The notes beneath the pieces are model-generated. The model did not search any database and had not been told where the DNA came from. It worked only from the letters and a program-made list of their open reading frames with translations. This document shows, piece after piece, positions 34,961 through 46,456 of a stretch of DNA of 46,507 bases; within the stretch, counting starts at the first letter, position 1; each line of letters opens with the position of its first letter. Source of the DNA: Desulfuromonas sp. (GTDB lineage: Bacteria > Desulfobacterota > Desulfuromonadia > Desulfuromonadales > BM103); NCBI GenBank assembly GCA_012026975.1, contig VEPG01000042.1, positions 1 through 46,507 of the forward strand. The letters are read 5' to 3'. Made by a program: the position numbers and the translations under genes.

Positions 34961-35404
34961 ATGACCATGTCTATCCGTCGCGTTCATAACCTGCCGATCC
35001 TGTGTCTGTTGCTCCTGTGTCTGCTGACCAGCCCGGTGAGCACGTTTGGCTACGTCTGGTGCGTCAGCGCCGATGGTCGTGCCACCCTGGAAGAGGCAAT
35101 GGTCGGGGACTGCGGTCTGGACACCCCGGCTGCGCCAGCGGACAGCGCTGCCACCTCTTCGTTGACAATTGACGCGGATGATTGCGGCCCCTGCCTGGAT
35201 GTTTCTCCCTCGCATCAATGGGGCTCACCCCGTACCCGCCAGAATGAAACCTCCGTCGGCGTTCCCGCGGAGTTCGTACCCGTTACCGTTAAAACTTATG
35301 CCCTTTTCCCGGATCAACTCCAGACCGGCCATTTTGCAGTCAGTCCCTCTCCGCGTACCCCTGACCCGATCCTGCATCACCGCACCATCGTCCTGCTGAT
35401 TTAA
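34961..35404 (+). CDS. Small exported cysteine-containing protein upstream of czcCBA
   Basis: 147 residues; no family recognised. A hydrophobic N-terminal segment (LPILCLLLLCLLTSPVSTFG) looks like a signal peptide. The mature part has four cysteines: Cys34 (YVWCVSADG), Cys51 (VGDCG) and a CxxC pair, Cys75/Cys78 (DDCGPCLDV). His85 follows soon after. The C-terminal half is Pro/Thr-rich and contains a His pair (ILHHRTIVLLI). The arrangement could bind a metal or form disulfides in the periplasm. ATGs at 34961 and 34967 are both possible. It precedes the outer-membrane efflux gene by 104 bp on the same strand, so a role linked to metal resistance is inferred. Confidence 0.7.
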   Translation: MTMSIRRVHNLPILCLLLLCLLTSPVSTFGYVWCVSADGRATLEEAMVGDCGLDTPAAPADSAATSSLTIDADDCGPCLDVSPSHQWGSPRTRQNETSVGVPAEFVPVTVKTYALFPDQLQTGHFAVSPSPRTPDPILHHRTIVLLI

Positions 35405-35508
35405 TTCCTCCACCGCCATATCCCGCAAGCTACCGGCCGTCCCCGTAATGACCGGGCATTAACTTTTTTGCGCCCGCAGACTCATTCAGAACCACAAGGA
35501 GTCCTCCC

Positions 35509-36816
35509 ATGTATTTGCGACTAATCCCGTTTGGGGCGCTTTGCGCCCTGGCCGGACTCGGCATCATTCACCCAATGGCGACCTTCGCGGCCGAACCGGC
35601 GGCACTTTCCACAAGCGAGAGTGTCCTGACCCTGGAGGAAGCGCTACAACGGACCCTCGTCAGTGCTCCCGATCTCACGGTTGCAACTGAAGATCTGCGC
35701 GCCGTCGCGGCCGAGGCGATGCTCGCCGGGCGCCTGCCCAACCCCGAACTGGCGGTCTCCCTGGAAAACGTCGCCGGCGATGGCAGCTACAACGGCACCG
35801 ACGCGGCGGAGTTGACCATCGAACTGAGCCAGCCGATCGAACTGGGCGGCAAGCGCCGGCTGCGCCGGGAAGCCGCCGAGCTTGGCCGGCAGTTGGCCGT
35901 CAATGGCCAGAAGCTGGCGCGCGCCGAGGTCCTGGCGACCACCCGCCAACGCTTCGTCGAGGTGCTGGCCGCCCAGGAGCGACTGACACTGGCCAGGGAA
36001 GAGGCGGAGCTGACGGCGAAGTCCCTGAACGCTGCCGAAGAGCGGATCAAGGCCGGCAAGGCGCCGACCATCGATCGCCTGCGCCTGCAAGGCCGGGCCA
36101 GCCTGGCCACCCTGGCCGTGACCCAGGCTGAACGTAGCCTGGCGACAGCCCGCCAGGCGTTAGTCGCAAGCTGGGGCGACGCGCAGCCGAACTTTGCCCG
36201 GGTCGAGGGCGACCTGGGCATCCTTCCGGCGATGCCCGTGTTGAGTGACGTCGATGCTGCATTGGAGCAAACGGCCGCAGCCGCCAATCGGCGCCTTGCC
36301 ACGGAATTGCGTGGCAAGGAGTTGGCGCAAGCCAGGGCCAATCGCATTCCCGACCCAAGGCTGACCGTCGGTTGGCGGCAGTTCAAGGAAAACGACGAGA
36401 ACGCCTGGCTGTTCGGCATCTCTGTTCCGCTGCCGCTGTTCAGCCAGGGGCAGGATGCGGTGACTGCCGCCGGCAGTCGTTTCAGCAGCGCCAAGGCCCG
36501 CGAGTTCAGTGAACGCAACCAGGCGCGCTCGACCGTAAGAAAAGCCTGGCAAGCGCTGGCCGACGCCAAGGCTGAAGCCGAAGTGCTCGGCAACCAGGTC
36601 GTGCCGGCTGCCGCCGAGGGGTTCGCTGGCGCCGAGTTCGGCTACCGCGCCGGCAAATTTGGGCTGTTGGAACTGCTCGACGCCCAGCGGACCCTGTTCG
36701 AGGTTCGCCAGCAGCAGCTGACCGCGAGGACGGATTGTCACCTTGCGGCCATCGAACTGCAGCGCCTCCAGGGTATCGAGGCCGTCGCCGTCACTCCATC
36801 ACTTCAATCCCCTTGA
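35509..36816 (+). CDS. czcC: CzcC-type outer-membrane efflux protein (TolC family)
   Basis: 435 residues. A signal peptide (about 1-27, ending ATFAA) is followed by two outer-membrane-efflux repeats. Family motifs are LTLEEALQRTL, GRLPNPELAVSLENVAG, LTIELSQPIELGGKRRLR in the first half and RIPDPRLTVGWRQF, GISVPLPLFSQGQDAV in the second, the usual CzcC/CusC pattern. The trimer would form the outer-membrane duct of the RND pump. AAGGAG precedes the ATG by eight bases. czcB begins 11 bp after its stop. Many Ala/Glu-rich helices indicate long periplasmic coiled coils. Confidence 0.93.
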   Translation: MYLRLIPFGALCALAGLGIIHPMATFAAEPAALSTSESVLTLEEALQRTLVSAPDLTVATEDLRAVAAEAMLAGRLPNPELAVSLENVAGDGSYNGTDAAELTIELSQPIELGGKRRLRREAAELGRQLAVNGQKLARAEVLATTRQRFVEVLAAQERLTLAREEAELTAKSLNAAEERIKAGKAPTIDRLRLQGRASLATLAVTQAERSLATARQALVASWGDAQPNFARVEGDLGILPAMPVLSDVDAALEQTAAAANRRLATELRGKELAQARANRIPDPRLTVGWRQFKENDENAWLFGISVPLPLFSQGQDAVTAAGSRFSSAKAREFSERNQARSTVRKAWQALADAKAEAEVLGNQVVPAAAEGFAGAEFGYRAGKFGLLELLDAQRTLFEVRQQQLTARTDCHLAAIELQRLQGIEAVAVTPSLQSP

Positions 36817-36827
36817 AAGGTTCGATC

Positions 36828-38324
36828 ATGATCACGTCGCGCAATATTGTCACCCTCATTCTGATCATCGGTGTCGGCGCCCTCGGCTGGATTGGCGGCT
36901 CCAGGTTCACGTCTCAAGATAGTGCAGTCGATGCCCACGGCGCCGCAACCCAGCATCCCTCCGGGCAGAAAACAGCACAAGGAGACAAGGACGAGCATGC
37001 TGGCCACGGTCACGCCGAAAAGCAGGACGACCACGCCGGTCACGGCCATGGTGAAAAACCGGACGCAGGGGAGCTCTGCGCCGAGCATCGCATGCCCGAG
37101 GCCGAGGACGTGCTGTGCAACCCGGGGCTCATGACCACGCTGCTCCCCGGCGAAGGGGTGAAGATGCGCCTCGCCACCCCGGAAGCGGCCGCGCGCGCCG
37201 GGATCATCATCGCCCCGGCCAGGCAGACCGGCATGGCGGGCGGCCCCGCGATCCCCGCCATGGTCACTTACAACCGCGGCCATCTGGCCGAGGTGATGGC
37301 CCTCTCCGGCGGGGTGGTACGGCGCATCGTCGCCGAGCCGGGCCAGACGGTCGGTAAAGGTGCGCTGCTGGCCGAGATCGTCTCGCCCGGCACCGCCATG
37401 GCCAGGGCTGACTACCAGGCGGCCCTGGGGCGCCTGCGGCTGGCCGACGCCAACGCCCGCCGCGAGCAGGAACTGGTCGCCAGGGGCGTCAGCGCCCGCA
37501 TGGAGCTGGAGCAGGCGGAGGCCGAGCAGCAGGCGGCCAGGGCGACGGTCGAGCAGTTGCGCGAGCAACTTGCCGCCTTCGGCGCCGGGACATCAGGCAG
37601 CGGCACGTCCCTGGTGCTGCGCTCGCCGGTCAGCGGCACGGTGGTGGCCCGCGGCGCCGTGGCCGGGCAGACGCTGACCCCGGAAACGCCGCTCTTCATC
37701 GTCGCCGACCTCTCCAGCATGTGGCTGGAACTGCAATTGAGCGCCGACCAGCTGGCCCTGGCCAAGGTCGGCGCGGCGCTCGAAGCCGAGATCGACGGCC
37801 TTCCCGGCCAGCGCTTCCCGGGCAGGATCGTCCAGGTCGGGGCCGGGCTCGACGAGCGGACCCGTTTGTTGCGGGTGGTCGCCGAGGTTGCCAATCCCGA
37901 CCTGCTCCTGAAGGACGGCATGTTCGGCAAGGCGCAACTGTTGGCCGCCGCCACCGTGGATGATCACGCCGGACACGCCGACAAGAAGGACGATGCCCAC
38001 GGCCATGCTGGAGAGCCGGCCGGCCAGGATGACGGTCACGACCACGCCGAACACCCTGGTGAGGCAACGCACGGCCCCGCGGTCACGGTCGCCGTCCCCG
38101 CCGCCGCAGTCCAGGCGATCGACGGCAAGGCCTATGTGTTCGTGGCTCATGCCGAACCGGACCTGTTCGAGCTGCGCCGGGTGGAAACCGGCCCGCGCCG
38201 TGCCGGCGAAATTCTGGTCGTGGCCGGTCTCAAGGACGGCGAAAAGGTTGCCGCCAGTCAGGGGTTCGCCCTCAAGTCGGAGCTGCTTAAGTCGCGGCTC
38301 GGCGCCTCCTGCGCAGATCACTAG
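36828..38324 (+). CDS. czcB: CzcB-type periplasmic adaptor with two histidine-rich segments
   Basis: 498 residues. One N-terminal membrane anchor (VTLILIIGVGALGWIGG) is followed by a His-rich stretch at about 37-75 (DEHAGHGHAEKQDDHAGHGH), then a Cys/His motif CAEHRMPEAEDVLC typical of CzcB. The membrane-fusion core follows: barrel-sandwich (GGVVRRIVAEPGQTVGKGAL), coiled-coil hairpin (RREQELVARGVSARMELEQA) and beta-barrel (LELQLSADQLALAKVG). A second His-rich insertion lies at 378-417. The adaptor links CzcA to CzcC and may collect metal ions. ATG 36828 has AAAGG upstream; the frame opens 31 codons earlier inside czcC. Confidence 0.93.
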   Translation: MITSRNIVTLILIIGVGALGWIGGSRFTSQDSAVDAHGAATQHPSGQKTAQGDKDEHAGHGHAEKQDDHAGHGHGEKPDAGELCAEHRMPEAEDVLCNPGLMTTLLPGEGVKMRLATPEAAARAGIIIAPARQTGMAGGPAIPAMVTYNRGHLAEVMALSGGVVRRIVAEPGQTVGKGALLAEIVSPGTAMARADYQAALGRLRLADANARREQELVARGVSARMELEQAEAEQQAARATVEQLREQLAAFGAGTSGSGTSLVLRSPVSGTVVARGAVAGQTLTPETPLFIVADLSSMWLELQLSADQLALAKVGAALEAEIDGLPGQRFPGRIVQVGAGLDERTRLLRVVAEVANPDLLLKDGMFGKAQLLAAATVDDHAGHADKKDDAHGHAGEPAGQDDGHDHAEHPGEATHGPAVTVAVPAAAVQAIDGKAYVFVAHAEPDLFELRRVETGPRRAGEILVVAGLKDGEKVAASQGFALKSELLKSRLGASCADH

Positions 38325-38339
38325 CCCGACTTCGCCGGC

Positions 38340-38450
38340 GGGCCGGCGGCGGCGTTACGCTCTGCCTGCTGCGCTGCGACTTAGCTTAGGCTACGCCTCG
38401 CGCCTCCGGCATCGCAAGCCTTGCCGTCGGCAACTCCGGCTGTGTCGGAA
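38340..38450 (-). repeat. Structured repeat element, copy B, between czcB and czcA
   Basis: Read on the minus strand, 38401-38372 matches the core of the element at 26824-26943 at 26 of 30 positions. GCAAGGC and AACGCCGC blocks flank the core in the same order. The central hairpin is TAGC-CTAA-GCTA, where copy A has GTACC-GTAA-GGTAC. Borders are approximate. It fills the 147-bp gap between czcB and czcA, unusually long for this operon. Confidence 0.65.
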
Positions 38451-38471
38451 TCTTTAACTGGAGACAACTCA

Positions 38472-41579
<3,108 letters not shown>

Positions 41580-41606
41580 ACCGCCCGCCAGACACAGGCT
41601 TGATAG

Positions 41607-41646
41607 TGAACATGGGGTTGCGTCTACGGTCGCAACCCCATGTTCA
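41607..41646. terminator. Hairpin between convergent czcA and the TIM-barrel gene
   Basis: Perfect 16-bp arms (41607-41622 and 41631-41646; core CATGGGGTTGCG) enclose an eight-base loop. It lies 27 bp past the czcA stop. No good T-run follows on either strand, so it may act as a mRNA 3' end barrier or bidirectional terminator. Confidence 0.65.
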
Positions 41647-41709
41647 TGGTCCACTCATGTTTTTGCTGGTGCTACCTGGTGAAGCGTGGGCGAGGAGCGG
41701 CGAGCCGGT

Positions 41710-42540
41710 CTAGGCGAGCCCGGCCCCGCTGGGCAGTCCCGGCGCGGGTGGCGGCGACTGCCTGGTCTCCAGGCAGAGGTAGCGAAACATCTCCGCCAGC
41801 GTGTCGCGAATGCCCTCGTGCTCCTCGGGGAACTCGTACGGGGAGAGTTCCAGCACCAGCGAGTGATTGTAGCCGGTCTCGCGCAGGTGATTGAGAAAAC
41901 GCGTCAAGGGAAGGGCGCCATGGCCGGGCATCAGGTGCTCCTCGCCGTTGGCATAGTCCGAGAAGTGGATGTTGCGCATCATTCCCGAGGAATAATACGC
42001 GTAGAAATCGTTGATGAAGTTGGTGTGCATCGAGCCGCAATGGGCGGTATCGAACGTCAGGAAGAGATTATGCTCCTTGAGAAAGGGGATCATCTTCTCG
42101 GGGGTGGAGAGCAGGTACGGGTTGAGCTTCGGTTTCGGCATGCACGGCATGTTTTCCAGGGTCAGCATCACCCGGCCCTGGCCGAGGTCGGCCTGAAAAT
42201 CATCGATCCCTTTCAGCCAGCGCCAGAATTTCAGTTCGAAATTGAGCCATGAGGGGGGGTGGAAGTTGATCAGCGGCACCCCCGTTTCCAGTGCAAGATC
42301 GACGCTGCTCTTCAACTGGTCGATTTTATTCCCCCAGCCGTCGATGTCGAAAAACGGTGCGTGGATCGAATGAACCGGCAGGATGTTCTGCAGGGAGCGG
42401 AGCAATCTGACGTCGTGACCGCCGCCGAAGTCATTGTTGATGATGACTTCCATGCCGTCGAAGCCGACCTCGCGCGCCAGCTCAAAGACGCGAGGAGCGG
42501 GGAGGGTGAACAGGCTGCCGGCGGAGAGGATCAGTTTCAT
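41710..42540 (-). CDS. Sugar phosphate isomerase/epimerase-like TIM-barrel protein
   Basis: 276 residues of the xylose isomerase-like/AP endonuclease 2 superfamily. Metal-site motifs are VHSIHAPFF, INFHPPSW, TLENMPCM (Glu), TFDTAHCGSMH (Asp/His), HFSDYANGEEH and LVLELSPYEF (late Glu). The N-terminus MKLILSAGSLFTLPAPRVFE is typical. The family includes sugar isomerases, epimerases and some nucleases; the substrate cannot be given. ATG 42540 lacks a clear ribosome site but fits the domain start; the frame continues upstream without one. It follows the symporter by 26 bp and is probably the third gene of its unit. Confidence 0.85.
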   Translation of the reverse strand: MKLILSAGSLFTLPAPRVFELAREVGFDGMEVIINNDFGGGHDVRLLRSLQNILPVHSIHAPFFDIDGWGNKIDQLKSSVDLALETGVPLINFHPPSWLNFELKFWRWLKGIDDFQADLGQGRVMLTLENMPCMPKPKLNPYLLSTPEKMIPFLKEHNLFLTFDTAHCGSMHTNFINDFYAYYSSGMMRNIHFSDYANGEEHLMPGHGALPLTRFLNHLRETGYNHSLVLELSPYEFPEEHEGIRDTLAEMFRYLCLETRQSPPPAPGLPSGAGLA

Positions 42541-42566
42541 CGGAAGTCGTGATGAATAAAAGTGAC

Positions 42567-44087
42567 TCAGGGGTTGTGGACTTTTTCGACCAGGAAGCGG
42601 CGCACCTGATCCGGCGGCGGCGGGGTCAGCAGCGACACCACGATCATGACCAGTATCACCAGCGGTGCGCCGATCAGGGCCGATGACGTCGGCGGCAGCC
42701 ATTCGCGCAGTTCCGGGATGAGATGGCCGAACAGGACTGGAGCAAAGGTCAGGATCACTCCGGCAACCATGCCGCAGACCGCGCCGTACTTGTTGGCCCG
42801 ACCCCACCAGATGCCGAGGAGAAACACCGGGAAAAGCGTATTCCCGGCCAGTGCGAAAGCCACGGCGGTGATTTCGGCGATCATTCCCGGCGGGTTGACG
42901 GCAATCACCAGGATCAGGATCGCCAGCAGCAGGGTCACTCCCTTGGCGACCTTGAGCAAATGGCGTTCGCTCGCCCGCGGATTGATCAGGCGGTAGTAGA
43001 TGTCGTAGGCAAAAGCTCCGGCGCCGGTGATGAGCAGACCGGTAATGGTGCTGAAGGCCGCGAGGATCCCGCCGACGGCCAGCAATCCGACCAGAACTTC
43101 CGAAATTCCCGCCCATTCACCGGTTTTGACCACGATCAGGTCGGCGAGAAAGCCGGCTTCGGCGGGGTTTAAGTCAAGGCCGGAACGCGCCTGCCAGGCC
43201 TTGGCGAAGGCGCCGAAGGCCGGAGCGCTCCAGTAAAGCAGGCCGATGAAGAACAGCCCCCAGACGACCCCCCAGCGGGCATCGCGGGTGTTGGGCACGG
43301 TGTAGAAGCGCGACAGCACGTGAGGAAGGCCGGCGGTGCCGACCATCAGCGTGAAGCTGAGGGCAATCCACTGGTAGGGGGTGCCGAACGTCCACGGCTC
43401 AAGATAGGCGCTGGCCGTTGCCGGGGGGAGTTCGGTCAGGGCCGCGCCGTAGCTGAGCTGCGGCAGCAGCCAGGAATAGCCGAGTTTCCTGGCGATCATC
43501 ATCAGCGGGATGACGAAGCAGAGGATGAGGATGATGTAGTGCACCTGCTGGTTGCGGGCGGCGCCGAGCGAACCGGCCACCACCAGGTAGGTCAGCGCCA
43601 CGCCGGTGCCGAGCAACAGCGCCTGGGTATAGTCGATGCCGAACAGCCAGGCGAAGATCAGGCCGATCCCCTTGTATTGGGCGACACAGTAAATCAGGGT
43701 GATGAGGATGGCGATCACCGCCGAACAGATTCTCGCCAGGGAAGAGTGGTAGCGCGCCTCAACGAAGTCGGGGGCGGTGTACTTGCCGAAGCGGCGGATC
43801 TGCCCGGCCATCAGCACCAGCAGCAGGACGTAGCCGCCGGTCCAGCCGAGGATGTAGGCAAAGGCGAAATAGCCCTTCAGGTAAAAGATCCCGGCGATGC
43901 CGAGGAAGGAGGCGGCGCTCATCCAGTTGGAGGCGATGGCCGCCCCGATGCTGGCATGCCCGGACTGGCGCCGGCTGACGCCGTAGGCGTGCTCCGCCCG
44001 GTGGCGGCTGAACAGCCCGATCACCAGGGTGAGGGCCAGTGCCGCCCCGAGGAGCAGGGTCGGCAGGAGTTTGAACTCTCCGAACAT
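42567..44087 (-). CDS. Sodium:solute symporter (SSF/ActP-like), large subunit
   Basis: 506 residues with about 13 membrane helices. SSF landmarks are AIASNWMSAASFLGIAG, GWTGGYVLLLVLMAG, KYTAPDFVEARYHS, VGTAGLPHVLSRFYTVPNTRDAR and GGILAAFSTITGLLITG. The TAGLPHVLxRFY motif is common in the acetate/pyruvate-type (ActP, VC_2705) group. It couples solute import to a cation gradient. It is encoded one base after a DUF4212 small subunit, which accompanies this subgroup. The substrate may be a short organic acid by family, but the downstream TIM-barrel protein leaves other options open. Confidence 0.92.
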   Translation of the reverse strand: MFGEFKLLPTLLLGAALALTLVIGLFSRHRAEHAYGVSRRQSGHASIGAAIASNWMSAASFLGIAGIFYLKGYFAFAYILGWTGGYVLLLVLMAGQIRRFGKYTAPDFVEARYHSSLARICSAVIAILITLIYCVAQYKGIGLIFAWLFGIDYTQALLLGTGVALTYLVVAGSLGAARNQQVHYIILILCFVIPLMMIARKLGYSWLLPQLSYGAALTELPPATASAYLEPWTFGTPYQWIALSFTLMVGTAGLPHVLSRFYTVPNTRDARWGVVWGLFFIGLLYWSAPAFGAFAKAWQARSGLDLNPAEAGFLADLIVVKTGEWAGISEVLVGLLAVGGILAAFSTITGLLITGAGAFAYDIYYRLINPRASERHLLKVAKGVTLLLAILILVIAVNPPGMIAEITAVAFALAGNTLFPVFLLGIWWGRANKYGAVCGMVAGVILTFAPVLFGHLIPELREWLPPTSSALIGAPLVILVMIVVSLLTPPPPDQVRRFLVEKVHNP

Positions 44088-44088
44088 G

Positions 44089-44415
44089 TCAGATCCCTTC
44101 CTGACGGCGCCGGCGATAGCTTTCGGTGAGCCAGTCGATCAGCAGGTTGAAAATGCAGCAGATCAGGATGAACCAGAAGATCAGGAACTGGCCGCTGAAC
44201 CAGTAGTGCAGCGGCATGCCGAAAATCGTGCGGCCGGGCAGTTGGGCCTGCGGGCAGAAGGCCAGGTAGAGCGGAAAGCCGAAGGTGAGCAGGGCCCAGG
44301 CCGTCAGCGTGATCCAGATGATGGTCACCTCGCGGCGCATGAAACCGCGCCGCGGTCGGAAAAAATTGACCCGCAGGTCATTGCCGTTATGCTCGGGGAG
44401 GGGCGGACGGTGCAT
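44089..44415 (-). CDS. DUF4212 symporter small subunit
   Basis: 108 residues with two membrane helices: TIIWITLTAWALLTFGFPLYL and SGQFLIFWFILICCIFNLLID, joined by a short loop (GRTIFGMPLHYWF). This is the layout of the sodium/substrate symporter small subunits. Three in-frame ATGs are near (44433, 44421, 44415); 44415 is chosen because GGAG stands seven bases before it. Its stop is one base before the symporter start, so both are made together. Confidence 0.88.
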   Translation of the reverse strand: MHRPPLPEHNGNDLRVNFFRPRRGFMRREVTIIWITLTAWALLTFGFPLYLAFCPQAQLPGRTIFGMPLHYWFSGQFLIFWFILICCIFNLLIDWLTESYRRRRQEGI

Positions 44416-44428
44416 GACCATTCTCCAT

Positions 44429-44443
44429 GACATTGATAATGTC
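44429..44443. promoter_or_regulatory. Inverted repeat upstream of the DUF4212-symporter unit
   Basis: GACATT-GAT-AATGTC is a perfect 6-bp dyad with a 3-bp spacer, directly upstream of the ribosome site of the small subunit. It could be an operator; no matching -35/-10 pair was identified. Confidence 0.3.
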
Positions 44444-44478
44444 GGGGTGGATGAGCTGCGGCATTTTAACAGAAAAGC

Positions 44479-45705
44479 CTAATCCGTGGCATCCATCAAT
44501 TCCGTCGGGATGGTGGAGATTTTCATAACCTCGTGCAGGACCGCCGTGGCAAAACTCCCTTTCGGCAGGCGAAAGGCCAGCAGCAGGTCGTCGCCTTCGG
44601 CGTTTGCCGCCACCTCAAGGAGCGGCACGCGCAACGGCCGGCGTTCGCCGTCCATGGTCAGGCCGCCGGAGAGGCGGAAGGCGTCAAGGGTCAAGCGCTC
44701 CTTGTCGAGCAGGCTGCGTTCGAGCAGGCCGGCCTGACCGCCAGCCAGGGGGACCTTGCATCCGTACAAGGGGGCGGTCGGGCTGATCTCGAAGGCATCG
44801 GCCCGGGGCTGTTCGGCGGCGGGGTCGCTCACTTGAAAGCAGGCGCCGTTAACGTGCTTGCAGGCCAGATCCCCCGCCCAGCGCCGCTCCAGTGAATTGA
44901 GGCGCATATCGACCAGGCGGTCGAACAGGGACGACTGATAGGCCGAGAGGTAGAGCCGCAGCAGCTTGCGGGGGAGCCCGAGGACCGCTGCGCGCGGCGC
45001 TTGACCGCTGCGCAGCCCTTCCAGCAGACGCCGTTCGGGGTGGCAGTGGCGCGGCAGGCGGGCCGCTGCTTCTTCGAGATTGCCGGCCCGATAGGCCAGG
45101 GCCGCAGCCTGCCATTCGGGATGGCGGATTTCGTCGGGGTCGCCGATGATCTCCCGCATTGCGCCGGGAAAATCGCCGGTCAGAATCGCCCGGCCGATGC
45201 GGTGGGAGTTGCCGAGCACCCCGTAGCGCTGGTCGCCGAAACGGTTGGGGACGCCAAGGTCCTGAAGCACGCCGAGGATTGCCTCGGCCCGGGGGAGGGC
45301 TTCCGCTTCCGGACGGTGAATGCGGATGCGGAAACGGTTGCCGGCCAGGTGGCCGAGCCGCAGCTTGTTGCGGTGGAGGCGGGCGCACAGGATGCGCACG
45401 CCGGGCAGTTCCAGTCCGGCGACGTCGGCGGGGCGGCGCGACGGCACGGAGACGGTCTGGCGGGTGACGGCACGGGCGTCCTTGAGGCCGGCATAACCGA
45501 TCTCGCGCTCGGGGCAGTGCAGTGCCCCGGCCAGCTGGCGGAGCAGGTCGAAGGTAGTGATCCCGCTCTTCTCGACCGTCAGGTAAAGGTGCTCCCCTTC
45601 GCCGCAGGCTTCGTAAAGCGGAATCTCCTCGACGAAGAAGTCGGCCGGTTCCTGCCGCAGCGTGCCGCCGGTGCCGGGGAGCGCCGCAGTCAGGTAGCTA
45701 CTCAT
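44479..45705 (-). CDS. truD: tRNA pseudouridine(13) synthase TruD
   Basis: 408 residues. The catalytic motif is GYAGLKDARAVTRQ (Asp76). PADFFVEEIPLYE at the N-terminus, NRFRIRIHRP, NRFGDQRYGVLGNSHRIGRA and AYQSSLFDRLVDMR match TruD. The insertion domain is in the second half (about 265-380). The enzyme isomerises U13 in tRNA-Glu and related tRNAs. ATG 45705 has GGAGG seven bases upstream and overlaps trmB by 8 bp. A tRNA-modification pair with trmB is formed. Confidence 0.96.
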   Translation of the reverse strand: MSSYLTAALPGTGGTLRQEPADFFVEEIPLYEACGEGEHLYLTVEKSGITTFDLLRQLAGALHCPEREIGYAGLKDARAVTRQTVSVPSRRPADVAGLELPGVRILCARLHRNKLRLGHLAGNRFRIRIHRPEAEALPRAEAILGVLQDLGVPNRFGDQRYGVLGNSHRIGRAILTGDFPGAMREIIGDPDEIRHPEWQAAALAYRAGNLEEAAARLPRHCHPERRLLEGLRSGQAPRAAVLGLPRKLLRLYLSAYQSSLFDRLVDMRLNSLERRWAGDLACKHVNGACFQVSDPAAEQPRADAFEISPTAPLYGCKVPLAGGQAGLLERSLLDKERLTLDAFRLSGGLTMDGERRPLRVPLLEVAANAEGDDLLLAFRLPKGSFATAVLHEVMKISTIPTELMDATD

Positions 45706-46456
45706 GCCGGCCTCCGGGACGCCTGGCCCGATACCCGCGCCGGAGATCGAGGCCGGAAAGGGCGGGGAGGCTGATCGCGGGGTCGCGCCGGTGATGGAGG
45801 AAATGCACCGGCAGCCCCTGGTCGAGGAAGCGGCGCATGTATTTGGACAGCGGATAACCCGGCAGGCTTTCGACGAACGGAGCCGCGAGCTGATTGCGGA
45901 AGCCGGGCACGTCGGCCAGAACCTCGGCGACCTGTTCGACGTAGTCGCGCTGGTCGCTGCTGAAGAACAGCTCGCCGGCCGGGTGCAGGCGGCGCAGGGC
46001 GAGTTCGAGGAAGTCGCGATTGACCAGGCGCCGTTCGCGATGGCGCTTTTTCGGCCAGGGGTCCGGGCAGTTGATGTAGATGGCTTGCAGGCTGTCGTCC
46101 GGCAACGCCTCCACCAGCAGTTCGCGGGCCTCCATGCGCAGGACGCGGACGTTGGTCAGTCCGGCGGCGTCGAGCTTGCTGCAGGTTTTCAGGCACCCCT
46201 TGTTGTAAATGTCGATGGCCAGGAAATCGAGTTCGGGCTGCTGCCGCGCGCGCTGCAGGACGAAATGGCCGGTGCCGCAGCCGATCTCCAGCGCCAGCGG
46301 CGCCAGACGGCCGAACAGGGCCAGCCGGTCGAGCGGTCTTGCCAGTTGTTCGGTGGGGACGAAGAGCGGCGAGACGATCGGGATGACGCGCTGGGTGCGC
46401 GGGCGCACCGCTGCGTTGAGGTATTCCGCGGCAAGACAGGGTTTCGTATCGGTCAT
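45698..46456 (-). CDS. trmB: tRNA (guanine-N7-)-methyltransferase TrmB
   Basis: 252 residues. Motif I is ALEIGCGTGHFVLQRA, followed by DFLAIDIYNKGCLK. The signature INCPDPWPKKRHRERRLVN is diagnostic of TrmB, and the C-terminal SKYMRRFLDQGLPVHFL is the usual T.YE/FE-like end. It methylates G46 of tRNA. It carries an N-terminal extension of about 50 residues compared with short TrmB proteins. The start lacks a ribosome site but overlaps the upstream stop as ATGA, so translation is probably coupled. Confidence 0.95.
   Translation of the reverse strand: MTDTKPCLAAEYLNAAVRPRTQRVIPIVSPLFVPTEQLARPLDRLALFGRLAPLALEIGCGTGHFVLQRARQQPELDFLAIDIYNKGCLKTCSKLDAAGLTNVRVLRMEARELLVEALPDDSLQAIYINCPDPWPKKRHRERRLVNRDFLELALRRLHPAGELFFSSDQRDYVEQVAEVLADVPGFRNQLAAPFVESLPGYPLSKYMRRFLDQGLPVHFLHHRRDPAISLPALSGLDLRRGYRARRPGGRHE

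Noticed and set aside
36871-38067. His/Asp-rich repeats read as a possible tandem-repeat or CRISPR-like tract
   Set aside because: The repeats are codons of His-rich segments in czcB, short and irregular, without spacers.
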